DNA of 64,000 bases from contig NZ_LT607752.1 in assembly GCF_900090265.1 (NCBI RefSeq), positions 1,550,001 to 1,614,000 of the forward strand, written 5' to 3'. The position numbers and the translations under genes were made by a program. Below are positions 40,472-51,100 of the stretch, piece after piece. The first letter of the stretch is position 1; each line of letters starts with the position of its first letter. The notes under the pieces are model-generated. The model had not been told where the DNA came from. It made no database searches and saw nothing but the letters and a program-made list of their open reading frames with translations. This DNA comes from Micromonospora rifamycinica. Lineage in GTDB: Bacteria; Actinomycetota; Actinomycetes; Mycobacteriales; Micromonosporaceae.

Positions 40472-42928
40472 TCATCCCGACGGCGGGGCGAACAACCGCC
40501 CCGATCCGTCGACGCCGACCCCCACCGGCAACGGCGGGGTACCGCCGCCCGGCACGTCCCCCGCCCCGGCTACCGTCCGCAACCGCTGCAGCGTCTGCTC
40601 GCCGCCCGGGGTCGGCCGGCCGGCCGGCAACTCCCGCAGGAACACCTGCCGCGGCTCGCGGTCGCCCACCGGCTCGTCCGCCAGCACCTGGAAGCAGGTC
40701 CCGGCGGGGAAGACCGCCGTACCGTCGGTCCGTGCCCCGGTGGGGACGCCGGCCGGTGCGGCGCGGGCCCCGGTGCCGGCCGTGCCCAGACCGCCCAGCC
40801 GGCGGGCGCCGACGGACCAGATCACGAACCGCACCCCGGCGTCCGGCACCGGCGCGGGCGTCGGGTCGACGTCGAGGAAGGCCGGCTCCACCAGCAGCGT
40901 GCCGGGTGGGTAGCTCGACGGCGGCGCGACGGCCGCGGCCCGGAAGACCGGGCCGAAGACCACCGGCAGGCGCCGCAGCCCGTAGCCCACCCAGCGGGCC
41001 AGCACCGCCGGATCGTCGGCCGGTGCGGCCTCGCCCCGCAGGACCGCGTTCACCGTCTGCCGTTCGCCGGCGCAGTAGGCGCGGACCGCGACCAGGCCCG
41101 CCGGCAGGTCCGGCGCGCTCACCGCGGCCACCCGCAGCCCGGGCTCCTCCGCCAGGGTCCGGGTCACCACCTGTGTGTACGAGTCGTAACGGCCGGCGAG
41201 GATCCGCCGCAGCGCCGTCCGGTCCCCGGCGGTGGGCGCACTCCGGTCGAGACGGAACGTCACCGGAACCCGCGTCGGACCCGGCGGAGCCGGTCGCGGC
41301 CCGGGGACGGCGGCCGGCGGCACGCCGGGGTCGGCCACCGGAGTGGGCACCGGTTCCGGTCGGCCGGACGCCGCGTCGGATGTCCCGACCGGAGTGTCCG
41401 GCCGGCCGGGTGCCGGGGCCGGGTGGTCGTGGGCTGCGGCGGGTGGCGCGGTCGGACCGGGGGGCGGGCTCTCCGGGCCGGGCGCAGGCGCGTCCGTCCG
41501 CTCCGGGGCCGGCGGACGGCCGTCTCCGGTCACCTCCGGCGACCCCGTCCGCAGCAGGTCCAGCCCGGGAGCGGTGAGCCGCTGCCACCGGCCCGCACCG
41601 TCCGCCGGCACGGCTGCCGGGTCGACGGCCGACGCGGACCCGCCGACCAGCAGCACGCCCGGGGCCGCGCGGGCCGCCGCGGAACCGTCCGATGTGGCGG
41701 CGGCCGGCCCGTCCGGGCGGGCGGCGGTCACGGCAGGCGCGGTGCCGGTCATCGCAGGCGCGGTGCCGGTCATCGCAGGCGCGGCACCCGTCATAACAGG
41801 CGCGGTGCCGGGCGGTTCGGGTGTGGCGGGGGCGACGGGTGGCGTGGGGGACGCGGCGGGCAGAGCGGCCGGGGCGGGGAGGGCGGCCGGGGCGGGGAGC
41901 ACCGGACCGAGGTCGGTCACCGTGCGGGCGGTGCCGGCCGCCGGCCGGGGACACCACCGGCGGAACGTGCCCGTGGTGGTCAGCAGCCCCGTCGCGGTGA
42001 CCCCGACCCGGGCGTCACCGGCGACGACCGGCACGCCGAGGGCGTCGGCGAGAGTCCCGAACAGCATCCCGGCCGTGGCGGGGTACGGTGCGTCCCCGCA
42101 AAGCACCACGGGTCGTCCGACGCGCGGCAGGGCCGCCAGGTGACCGGCGAGCACCCCGGGCGGCACCGGCCGGCCGTCCACCTGGAAGCCGCCCGCGCCG
42201 AGCGCCACCTCGACCAGGAAGACGTCCAGCGGCACCGGAGCCCGCCGTCCCGGCAGGTCGTCCCCGGGCAGGAACGACCAGCCACCGGGGACGGGTCGAC
42301 CCGGTGGGCGACCCCGGTCGCCGGGCGGCGGCCCGCCGGGATCAGCCGGACCGTCACCGCCCACCCGCTCCGCCCGTACCGTGTCCCCGGCGGGCGGCGG
42401 TGGCCAGGCGGCGGGCAGCCACGTGTAGCCGTCCCCGACCGGGGCGACCAGCCAGCCCTCGGGCGCGTCGACCGGCCGGGACGGTCCGGCAGGCGGTGGG
42501 CACCAGGCGGCGGGCGGCTGCTCCGGTCGGGCCGGGCCGCCGTCGGCGACGATCCACCGGCGGGCCGCCGGTACCGCCCGGGTGGACACGGCCGGGGCGT
42601 CCAACGGCACCGCCCCGTCGATCCCGAGATCCGAGGCCAGCCCGGCCGCCGCGTCCGGCACCGCCACCGGGTCGGCGTAGCCGCCGAGCGGGACCAGCCG
42701 GAACCCGGCGGCCGACCCGCCGAGCTGGCGGGGCAGCAGGTCGGCCAGGAGAGCGAACAGGTCCGGTCGGGCCGACACGGCCGCCGAGCAGAGCACCACG
42801 GTACGGTCCGGGTCGGCCGGCAGCCGGGCGGCCACCCCGGCCAGGGCGGCGTACGGCTCCGTGGCGGCGTGCACGAGGAGCACGGCACCGACGACGGCGG
42901 CGTGCACGGGGTCGGGCGGGTCGGTCAT
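40472..42928 (-). CDS. Proline-rich protein with a degenerate ADP-ribosyltransferase-like C-terminus
   Basis: Protein of 818 residues, by eye with no lysine. The first ~320 residues form alternating hydrophobic strands with short motifs (VVLCSAAVS, PVVLCGDAPYPATAG) and no recognised domain. Residues ~340-550 are a low-complexity Pro/Ala/Thr linker with a 21-bp minisatellite. The C-terminal ~260 residues read like an ART fold: FGPVFRAAAV, then YPPGTLLVEPAFLDVD, FVIWSVGARRL and VFPAGTCFQVLAD, where active enzymes would show an Arg, an STS and an ExE. The STS and ExE are missing, so it is probably not catalytic. It follows the 359-residue gene by six bases and precedes the AAA+ gene by 95. The ART reading is inference. 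Confidence 0.8.
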   Translation of the reverse strand: MTDPPDPVHAAVVGAVLLVHAATEPYAALAGVAARLPADPDRTVVLCSAAVSARPDLFALLADLLPRQLGGSAAGFRLVPLGGYADPVAVPDAAAGLASDLGIDGAVPLDAPAVSTRAVPAARRWIVADGGPARPEQPPAAWCPPPAGPSRPVDAPEGWLVAPVGDGYTWLPAAWPPPPAGDTVRAERVGGDGPADPGGPPPGDRGRPPGRPVPGGWSFLPGDDLPGRRAPVPLDVFLVEVALGAGGFQVDGRPVPPGVLAGHLAALPRVGRPVVLCGDAPYPATAGMLFGTLADALGVPVVAGDARVGVTATGLLTTTGTFRRWCPRPAAGTARTVTDLGPVLPAPAALPAPAALPAASPTPPVAPATPEPPGTAPVMTGAAPAMTGTAPAMTGTAPAVTAARPDGPAAATSDGSAAARAAPGVLLVGGSASAVDPAAVPADGAGRWQRLTAPGLDLLRTGSPEVTGDGRPPAPERTDAPAPGPESPPPGPTAPPAAAHDHPAPAPGRPDTPVGTSDAASGRPEPVPTPVADPGVPPAAVPGPRPAPPGPTRVPVTFRLDRSAPTAGDRTALRRILAGRYDSYTQVVTRTLAEEPGLRVAAVSAPDLPAGLVAVRAYCAGERQTVNAVLRGEAAPADDPAVLARWVGYGLRRLPVVFGPVFRAAAVAPPSSYPPGTLLVEPAFLDVDPTPAPVPDAGVRFVIWSVGARRLGGLGTAGTGARAAPAGVPTGARTDGTAVFPAGTCFQVLADEPVGDREPRQVFLRELPAGRPTPGGEQTLQRLRTVAGAGDVPGGGTPPLPVGVGVDGSGRLFAPPSG
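41733..41795. repeat. 21-bp tandem repeat inside the proline-rich gene
   Basis: Two identical 21-bp units (41733-41753, 41754-41774), a diverged third (41775-41795) and a partial fourth encode repeats of AMTGTAP in the linker of the 818-residue protein. Unit length keeps the frame. Confidence 0.9.
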
Positions 42929-42934
42929 CGTCGG

Positions 42935-44014
42935 TCAGCCCGCCGTCCGTCGGACCGCGCCGGTGGCCTCGACCAGCGTCGCCCGGGACCGGTGCACCGC
43001 CACCGCGTCCACGTCGGGGGGCGCGTAGCCGGCCGCCCGGATCGCCGCCAGCAGACCCTCGTCCGGGGCGATCCGGTACCGGGTGAGGTAGTGCGCGGTG
43101 GCGGCGGACCAGATCCACCGGCCGTCGCCGAGCAGGTCCACCGGCACCGTACGGCCCGGGGTGACCACGTCGGGCACCTGGGCCGGGCCGGTGAGCAGGG
43201 GGAACCCGGCGGCGAGGTAGCCGGCGACCCGGTTCGCCTCCGTGTTCGACAGTCGGGGCCGGTCGGGGCCGAAGGTCGGGTTCCCGGTCGCGTCGAGGGT
43301 GTCGAAGGTCGCCGCGACGCGTACCCGCTCGGCCGGCCGGGCGGCCCAGAGCAGGACGGCCCCCGCGAGCGCCCGCCGGTGGTACGCCGGCAGCCCGGCG
43401 AGGTGCCCGAACACCTCGACCAGCGGGGCTGTCTCGCCCACCGCCACCAGGGCGGCCTGGAGCCGCGCGGTGAGCGCGACCGCCCCGGCGCGGGCCTGGA
43501 CCAGGTAGACCCGGGTGGCCGGCGGGTACGGTGTGGCCGGGGCCGGACGTCGCCAGGCCCGCCACAGTCCGGCGGGCTGTTCCTCCCCGCCGCCGAGGGC
43601 GTCGACGACGGCCCGGTCGACCTCGTCGACGACGGCCCGGTCGACCTCGTCCACGCCACCGGACGCGACGTCCCCGACCGGCGGGTGCACACCCGAGAGG
43701 GCCGACCCGGGCGGGCCGGGGTCGGCGGGTGGGTCCGGTGTCCAGAGGTAGGGCGGGGTGCGGTCGTCCCCGGCTCGGGGCAGGTCGGCGAGCAGGTCGG
43801 CGGCCGCGCCGGCGGCGACGAGCACCCGGCTGAGCAGCAGCACGTCGGGGTCGGTCAGCCGGATCTGCCGGGCGACGGCGGCGAAGGCCACCATCCGGGC
43901 CACCTCGGTCACCGCACCGTCGGCCAGCCGGGCGCGGGCGGTGCCGAGCAGCACGGCGGGAGCCTGCCCGGCGATCCGCAGCAGGAGCCGGTGCATCGCC
44001 GACGGCACGCTCAT
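42935..44014 (-). CDS. Protein of unknown family, paralog A of a tandem pair
   Basis: Protein of 359 residues starting at the ATG at 44014, which overlaps the stop of its paralog (ATGA). It is collinear with the 362-residue neighbour: both begin after a short leader with HRLLLR-AGQ and share LWRAWR, TPYPP/TPYPA, YLVQ, RRALA, LLWA-RPA, a GDGRW-W motif and a C-terminal AIRAA-Y with DAVAVHRS. The protein is helical and Ala/Val/Leu-rich with no signal peptide, no transmembrane helix, no Cys and no Lys. A 24-bp duplication encodes AVVDEVDR twice. I recognise no family. Tight coupling to the giant gene suggests a cytoplasmic chaperone, adaptor or immunity role, which is speculation. Confidence 0.82.
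   Translation of the reverse strand: MSVPSAMHRLLLRIAGQAPAVLLGTARARLADGAVTEVARMVAFAAVARQIRLTDPDVLLLSRVLVAAGAAADLLADLPRAGDDRTPPYLWTPDPPADPGPPGSALSGVHPPVGDVASGGVDEVDRAVVDEVDRAVVDALGGGEEQPAGLWRAWRRPAPATPYPPATRVYLVQARAGAVALTARLQAALVAVGETAPLVEVFGHLAGLPAYHRRALAGAVLLWAARPAERVRVAATFDTLDATGNPTFGPDRPRLSNTEANRVAGYLAAGFPLLTGPAQVPDVVTPGRTVPVDLLGDGRWIWSAATAHYLTRYRIAPDEGLLAAIRAAGYAPPDVDAVAVHRSRATLVEATGAVRRTAG
43601..43648. repeat. 24-bp perfect tandem duplication in paralog A
   Basis: Two identical adjacent 24-bp units (43601-43624 and 43625-43648) encode the octapeptide AVVDEVDR twice. The copies are identical at DNA level, so the duplication is probably recent; paralog B lacks it. Confidence 0.9.
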
Positions 44015-45099
44015 GCCTCCACAACGGGGGATCCGCCGGGGTGGTTCACCCCGATCCGGGCGGGGTCGCACAACGCCGCGAAGAGGTACGACAGCGAACG
44101 GTGCACCGCCACCGCGTCGAGGGTCGGGGCGGTGTAGTCGGCGGCCCGGATCGCCGCGAGCAGGTCCGGTTCGGGGGCGAAACCGTACTGGTCGGCGTAG
44201 TAGGTGACCGCCTCCGGCCACAGCCACCGCCCGTCGCCCCGGACACCCGTGGGCACCGGGTCGGCGGCCGACGCCGGATCGAAGCCGTCGGCCGACCGGT
44301 GCGGGCTGGTCAGCAGCGGCACCCCCGCGCCGAGGTAGGCGACGACCCGTTCCGCCTCGTCGTCGGTGAGGGTGCCGGGCGGGGCGGCGGGGTCCGGTGG
44401 GGCGGCCGTCCGCAGCGGCCCGGCGGGGCGGTCCGCCCAGAGCAGCGCCGAGTACGCCAACGCCCGTCGCTGGTACTCCGGCAGCTCCACGGGCTCACCG
44501 AACGCCTCCACCAGCGGATGCCGTTCACCGGCCGCCTCGAGGGTGGACCCGACCCGTGCGGCGAGGGCGACCGGTTCCGCGCCCTGCACGAGGTAGAGCC
44601 GCTTCGGCGCCGGATACGGCGTGTCCACGGCCGGGTACCGCCAGGCCCGCCAGAGCCCCACCGGCCCGGGTGCGGCAGCCACCGCGGCGACGGCGGCCCG
44701 GTCGAGGTCGTCGGGCCCGCCCGGGCCGTCCCCACCCACGGTCAGGTCCATGCTGTACGGCATCCGCCCGCCGGCAGCGGCCAGCACCTGCGGTCCCACC
44801 GGGGCCATCCCGTACGCCACCGGCGGGGCTTCGCCGGTGGGGAGCCCGGCGAGCACGTCGCCGTCCGCACCGGCGTCGGCCAGGACCCCGGCGAGCAGCA
44901 CGTGCTCGGGCGCGGTGAGCCCGACGCCCCCGGTCAGGCAGGTGAACGCCACCGCCTGGGCCACCTCGGCCAGCTGATCCGCCGCGAGCCACTGCCGGGC
45001 CGCGCTGACCACCTCGTCCGGGACCTGCCCGGCCAGACGCAGCAACAGCCGGTGCACGGCGGTACGCCGATCGGTGGTCGGCCCGGTCGTCGTGGTCAT
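44011..45099 (-). CDS. Protein of unknown family, paralog B of a tandem pair
   Basis: Protein of 362 residues from the ATG at 45099, 31 bases after the stop of the giant gene; the open frame further upstream is a shadow of that gene. It matches paralog A along its whole length (HRLLLRLAGQ, LWRAWRYPAVDTPYP, YLVQGAE, YQRRALAYSALLWADRPAG, GDGRWLWPEAVTYYADQYG, AIRAADYTAPTLDAVAVHRS). It has two Cys and one Lys and no export signal. The two paralogs use the same sequence context at their starts (CGTTGTGG before the ATG), so the duplication included the leader. Function unknown; see paralog A for possible roles. Confidence 0.82.
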   Translation of the reverse strand: MTTTTGPTTDRRTAVHRLLLRLAGQVPDEVVSAARQWLAADQLAEVAQAVAFTCLTGGVGLTAPEHVLLAGVLADAGADGDVLAGLPTGEAPPVAYGMAPVGPQVLAAAGGRMPYSMDLTVGGDGPGGPDDLDRAAVAAVAAAPGPVGLWRAWRYPAVDTPYPAPKRLYLVQGAEPVALAARVGSTLEAAGERHPLVEAFGEPVELPEYQRRALAYSALLWADRPAGPLRTAAPPDPAAPPGTLTDDEAERVVAYLGAGVPLLTSPHRSADGFDPASAADPVPTGVRGDGRWLWPEAVTYYADQYGFAPEPDLLAAIRAADYTAPTLDAVAVHRSLSYLFAALCDPARIGVNHPGGSPVVEA

Positions 45100-45130
45100 G
45101 CCCCCACAACGGCCCCCGGGGCGTGCCGGT

Positions 45131-48100
45131 TCACCCCCGATCGGCGACCGGTCGCGGGGTGCGCTGTCGACGGCGTGGCGGGCTGCCGGGGCGGTCCGGT
45201 ACCGGGGCGGGTGTGGTGGACCGCGCGCCGGGCGGGTACACCGGCAGTCCGGGGAGCCCGGTGAGCAGGATGTCACCGAGTCCCGGCACGACGACGGTGT
45301 CCGGCAGGACCACCCCCGCCAGGACCGCGCCCTGGGACACGGTGCCCGGCAGGACCTGACCGGGCGGCACCGTGCCCGGCGGGACCGGACCGGCCGACGC
45401 CGTACCCGGCGGGACGAGGGCAGCCGGAGCGGCGTCCCGACGGACGACCGGGGGGACGGCGCTGCCGGCAGGTCGGTCGCCGGTGGCGACCGGGACCGGC
45501 TCCGGGCGCGGTCGGTGTCGGGCGTTCGGCTCCCGCGTCGGCAGCATCCGGCTGGCCGCGTCGACGGTGACGACCGGGGTGTCGGCGGGGGCGAGCGCGT
45601 CCAGGGCACGGGTGGTGTCGTCGACCGTCTCCGGGTCGGTCGCGTAGCTGTCCAGCGAGCCGGGTTCGGCCCGGTCGACCAGGGCCGCGAAGTCACGGGC
45701 CGGGAAGACGTACACCTGCGCGTCGTCCGGTGCGGTGAACGCGTCGGCGTCGACCACGAACCGGCGTACCACCGGGCCGTCGCCGGAGGGCAGACCCACC
45801 TGCGCGAGGTGGTCGGCCATCCCCCGGGCCACCCCGTACGCGGTCTCCGGCCGGGTGAACACGGCGACGGGGGCGTACGGGTCACCGGTCGTGACCTGTA
45901 CCCGTCCGGTGGCCGGGTCCTGGTACAGGTCGGTCGACACCGCTTCCGCGGACCCGCTCTGCTGCCCCCGGGGCACCTCGACGACCAGGTGCAGCAGGAT
46001 CTGACCGGGTCCGGGCCGCACCGTCCCGGGTCCGGTCACGCCCACGGCGGACCGGACCGGGCTCGCCGGACGGCGTGCCCCGGCAGCCGGCGCGTCGAGG
46101 ACCCGGTTCGACACCGCACGCGGGTCGCCACCGGGAGACTCCCGGTTGGCCAGCCGGACGAAGTCGTCCCTACCGGCCGCGATGCCGGCGCGGACCTGTC
46201 CGGCGAGGCCGTGCATGGCCCGCAGCCGGGGCAGGTCCGGCTGCCCGCCGTTCCAGAGGGCGCTCATCTGCTGCAGGGTGCGCAGCAGCGTCATCCAGTC
46301 GGCGAGCGGGCCCGGCGCGCCGGGGATCCCGGCGAGAGCGCCCCGGCCGGGGTCGCGGCTGATCCGGAACGTGTCCAGGGCGGCGGTCGCCGCGTCGAGC
46401 AGCCCGTCGAGCATCGCCTCCCGGGTGTCCAGGGCGAGCCGGTCGAGCTGCACGTCGGTGCGCAGACCCACCACCGCCAGCGCGTCGTCGAGCCGGGCGA
46501 GCTCCCGGTCCGTCGCCGCCTCGTCGGGGCGGGGCCGCAGCCGGCCGGCCAGCGCCCCGACGGCCCCGGCGGCCCGGTCGAACGCCGCGAGATCGGCGGT
46601 GTCGGCACCGAGTCCGCCGACCACCTCGTGGTACGCGTCGAGCGCCGCAGCGGCAGCACCGAGGGCGCGTGAGTCCGCGACCGGTTCGGGGCCCCCGGTC
46701 ACGCCGAACCACAGCGCCCCGAGTGCCTGGGTGAGCAGTTGCCAGCCGTAGACCTGCATGATCGGCCCGTCCAGGGCGATCCCGGTGGTGTCGCGCAGCC
46801 GGGTCAGCTCGGCACGGAACCGGGCCAGCGCCGCGACGTGGTCCGTGTCGTCCAACTGGTGGCCGTCGACCAGCGGGGTCAGGTCGAGGTCGCGATGGGC
46901 GGCCGGGGCCAGCTCGATCAGCGGTGTCAGGTCGACGATCGCGTCGAGCGTCCCGGTGGCGCGGGTGACCAGCCCGGCGACCTCGACGTCGCCGGTGCGC
47001 CACTGCTGCGCCCACCGGCCCACCAGCCACCGGAAGTCGTCCAGCACACCGCGCACCTGGGCGGCGTGGGCCGCGAAGGGGGCGGACAGGGTCGGCGTGA
47101 CGAGCACCGGCAGCAACCGGACCAGGACGCCGCCGAGCCGGTGGACGACGACCGCCGCCGCGGTCTCCGGTTCCCCGGCGGGCAGCCCGGTGAGGGCCTG
47201 CCGCGCCTCGGTGACGCGCAGCAGCACGTCGTTGCGGAGGTCCCGACCGTCGTGGACGCCGCCGACCACGCTGCCGGACGTCGGGGTGTCGGCGTACACC
47301 GGGCCGGGGAGCACCCGGCGCAGCGACAGCTCGACCTGCATCCGGACCTGCTCGCGGACCCCGTCGACGACCCCGTCGAAGGCGGTGACCTCGACCAGGA
47401 CCCGCACCGGGAGCATCCCGGCGGGGAGCCGGGCGTCGAGCTGGCCCCGGAGGAAGTCGGCGGCGGCGTCGGCGAGGACGCGGGCCACGGCGTTGTCCCG
47501 GGAGTCGGCCAGCAGCTCCGGGGGCACGCCCAGCACCAGACCGAACTCCACCGCCGTGCCGGCCGTCGCCGGCTGCGGCAGGCCGGCCAACCAGGAGGTG
47601 ACCAGCGCGGCCCGCCGGGCGATCGCGTCACGGGTCGGCCCGGTCAACACCGCCCACTCAACGACCGGTTCGGCCGGGGTGAGCCGCTGGTGGTCCCCGA
47701 CGGCCGCCGACGGCCGGGTGTCGCCGAGCCGTTCCAGGTCCCACGGCCGGTGGAGCAGCTCCACCCGGTCGAGAACCGCCCGGACGGCGTGGTCCGCGGC
47801 GATCCGGACCGGGGCCTCGACGTCGAGGCGCTCGGGCCGGGTGCGCCAGCTGCGTTCCAGCTGGTCCGCCCTGACCGGCGGCACCGTCGGATCGGCTGCC
47901 GGAGGCTGCTGCCCCGGCTGGTCCGTCGTGGTCTGCGGGGCGAAGGGCGCGACACCGATCGGTCGGAACTCCGGGTCCACCGCCCGGTACTCCCCGTCGG
48001 CGTCCGGTTCGCCGACCAGCGCCGCCAGCAGGTGGAGGTGCCGCGATCGCAGCCCGGCCCACCGCATGCCCCGCAGCTGGGCCTTCTCCTCCTCGGACAG

Positions 48101-51100
48101 CGCCGCGCGTTCCTCGTCGGACAGGGCGTCGGCGGGACGACCCCCGAGGTCGCCGAGCAGGCTGCCCGGCACGTGCGGGCGGTGCGGCGCGGTGTCGTCG
48201 CGGTACTCCTCGCGCAGGCCGAGCTGGTGGGCGAACTCGTGTACCAGGTCCTCCTCTGCGGCGTCGCGACGCCAGTGGAACTGGTCGGTCGGCCCCTCGT
48301 CGATCACCTGCACCCGCAGGTGGGCGTCGTGCGGGGCGGCGGCCCTCTCCACGGTCACGTGCAGCAGGTCGCCGGACCCGTTGGGCAGCCGGTACGCCGT
48401 CGCGTCGGCGCTGCTGTTGAACGCCCGGTGCACCCCCCGTTCGAGGGCGGCGAACATCGCCCCACCGGTGTCGCCGCCGAGCCACACCCGCACGGTCAGG
48501 TCGGTCACCGGCTGGCCGCCGTAGTGGAACCGGCGGGCCGTGAACCGCGACACGACCTCGTAGCGGTCGTCCCGGGCGGGTCCGGGCCGGCTGACCGGGT
48601 CGACCCAGTGGTGCTCGCGGACCGCGACCTGTGCCATCGCGCGCCGGATCGTCCACTCCAACGGCTCGTCCCCCCCGCGCGGCACCGTGCCGGGTTCGGG
48701 ACGGGGCGGGGCCTCCTCCACCTCGTCGGACCCCAGCGGGTCCGTGGTGCCCTGCGGCTGTTCCGGTGCCGGGGGCGGGGCGATGATCACCGCGCGCAGG
48801 TCGGCGGGGACGGCACTCGTACGACCCTGCTGGTCCGGTCGGAACACCCGCCATCCGTCGAGGCCGTCGGCGGTGGACACCATCCGGGCCGCGCCGGCCC
48901 GCGTCGTGATGTCGACGTCCGCCCCGTGGGTCAGGACCACCGGTGTGACGAGCAGTCCCGGCTGCTCGGCCACCGCCTGTCCGAGCACGTCGACCAGGGT
49001 CTGCGCCGCCGCGTGCGGCAGCGGGTGCCCGACGAGGACGAGACCCTCGACCGGTGTCGACTGCGCGATGACCGCCTCGACGACGGTCGCCGCCCAGCCG
49101 GGCAGGTACGTCGGCGCGTCGGGACCGGCGAAGACCAACTGGCGGCTGTCGGCCGCCCGGATCAGTGGCACGAGGTCGAGCACGTCGGGGTCCTCGGTGC
49201 CGTAGAGAGGCGGCAGGACGTGCGCCACGTCCGGCGGATACAGGTTCAGGTGGACCGTCGTCGGATCCAGCAGGTCGACCCGGTCGTCCAGCGGGACGAG
49301 CACCCCGTCGGGGTCGATTCCCCGCCGGAGTCCCCGGTCGCTGTCGGCGTCGTACAGCGCCGGCAGGAACTCCAGCCAGGGCCGCGTGCCGTCGGGCCAG
49401 TCGACCCGCAGCTCCCCCGCATCCGGATCCCACCTCGGCATCGCCTGCTCGGCCAACGCGTAGACGGGCCGGCCGGTGAGGTCCGCGAGGCGTTGCAGGG
49501 CGACGTAGTGCTCGGGAAGGCCCACGTGCTGGACGACCCGGATCGCCGTCACCTCGCCGGAAACCGGCAGCAGGGGGCGTAGCGACCACTTCGGCGTGTA
49601 CAGCGGCAACTCGACGGTGAGCAGGCCGGGCGGGCGGGCGTGCCGCCACATCGGCCAGAGGTCCCGGTCGGGCAGGGCCAGCTGGACGCCCCCCGGCCGC
49701 TCCACCGCCGTGCCGGTGACCAGCAGCGCCTCGTCGAAGGCCGCCCCGGCCTCCCGGCGCAGGGCGGCTGCCTCCGCCTGGGCGGTGGCACCATCGACGT
49801 GCTGCGCGCCGAAGTACCTGACCTCCAGCACCATCAGCGGCAGCGCGTTGGAGGTGTCGAAACCGTCGATCACGGTCATCCCGCCGAACCCGAGACGCTG
49901 TCGTACGTCTCCACGGAGGTAGTCGATGATCGACTGTTCCTTGTTCCCGTTCCTCTCGTCGACGAAGGCGATGTTCCGGAAGAAGTCACCGGGCAGCTCG
50001 GCACCGTTCCTCGCCTTGAAGCGCTCCCTGAGATCCGGCAGCCGGTCCGTGAACATCCTGCGGAACAGCTGGGCGATCCCGGTGAAGTTGGCCTGGAAGT
50101 AGGCCTGTGCCGCCGGCGACAACGCGTCGAGCAGCGTCCGCATGTCCTGTCGGGACAGTGCTGCGACGTTCTCCTTGACCAGACCCTCGTGGAGCCAGCG
50201 TCCGGCGACGCCCGCCGTGTTGGAGTACAGCACGGTGGCGAAGCCGCGTAGCTCCGCGACGTCCCGGGGGCTGCCGCCCCCGTCGGCGAAGTGGTCGGCC
50301 ACCGTGTCGGCGAAGGACAACGCGTCCTGGAGGTGGGGTCGGGCGTAGGAGGGGGACACGCTCGTCGGGCTGCGCCAGGTGTGCCGGGCGACGAAGGTCA
50401 GGAACGAGTGGACGCCGGCGAGCGGAACCCCGATGCTGTGGTGCACCCGGGCGCCGGGCTCGCTGTCCGACGGGCGTGGGCCGACGGTCGCCTTGCGCCC
50501 GAGCGGTGTCAGGGCCACCTCGGGGAGGTGGCCGGCGGCCTGCACCGCGCCCAGGAGCTGGGCGAACGGGACGGGCACGGTGAGCGCCGACAGGGCCTGA
50601 CCCAGCGCGGTCATCGCCGGGTACAACGACTCGCCGCCGTGGTGGGCGTCCATCTCGGCGTCGGTGTCGGGTACGACGCCGACGATGACCTCCAGGATGG
50701 CGACGACCTCCTTGGTCCGCTGCGGGGCCGGTCGCCGGTAGAGCTGGCCGTCGCCGCTGTCGCGGAAGTAGGTCTTGGTCTCCACCTCGATGGCTACCGT
50801 GCCCGCGGGATCCTCGGCGAGCGCGCTCGTCCGGGCCCGATCGGGCAGCGTCTCGGCGGTGGCTCCGGTGAACATGTCGGCGGCCGCGCTGAGGTCGAGC
50901 GTCTCGAAGAACTCGAACTCCGAGCCGTGGCCCAGGAAGGTCCGGTTCACCGGGGCGTCCACGATCGCCCGCGCCACCGAGGTCGAGGCGGCGGGCGCGG
51001 ACGTCCCGGCGTCGACAAGCGCCGCCGGATCGACGGTGCCCTCGGGATCCACCAGCACCGCACGGGCGGCGACCTCCGGGCCGAGGGCGTTGAGCCGGGG

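Noticed and set aside
36675-40913. 1,412-codon open frame on the plus strand
   Set aside because: Antisense shadow of the beta-helix/AAA+ gene; the minus-strand frame has two intact Walker A/B sets.
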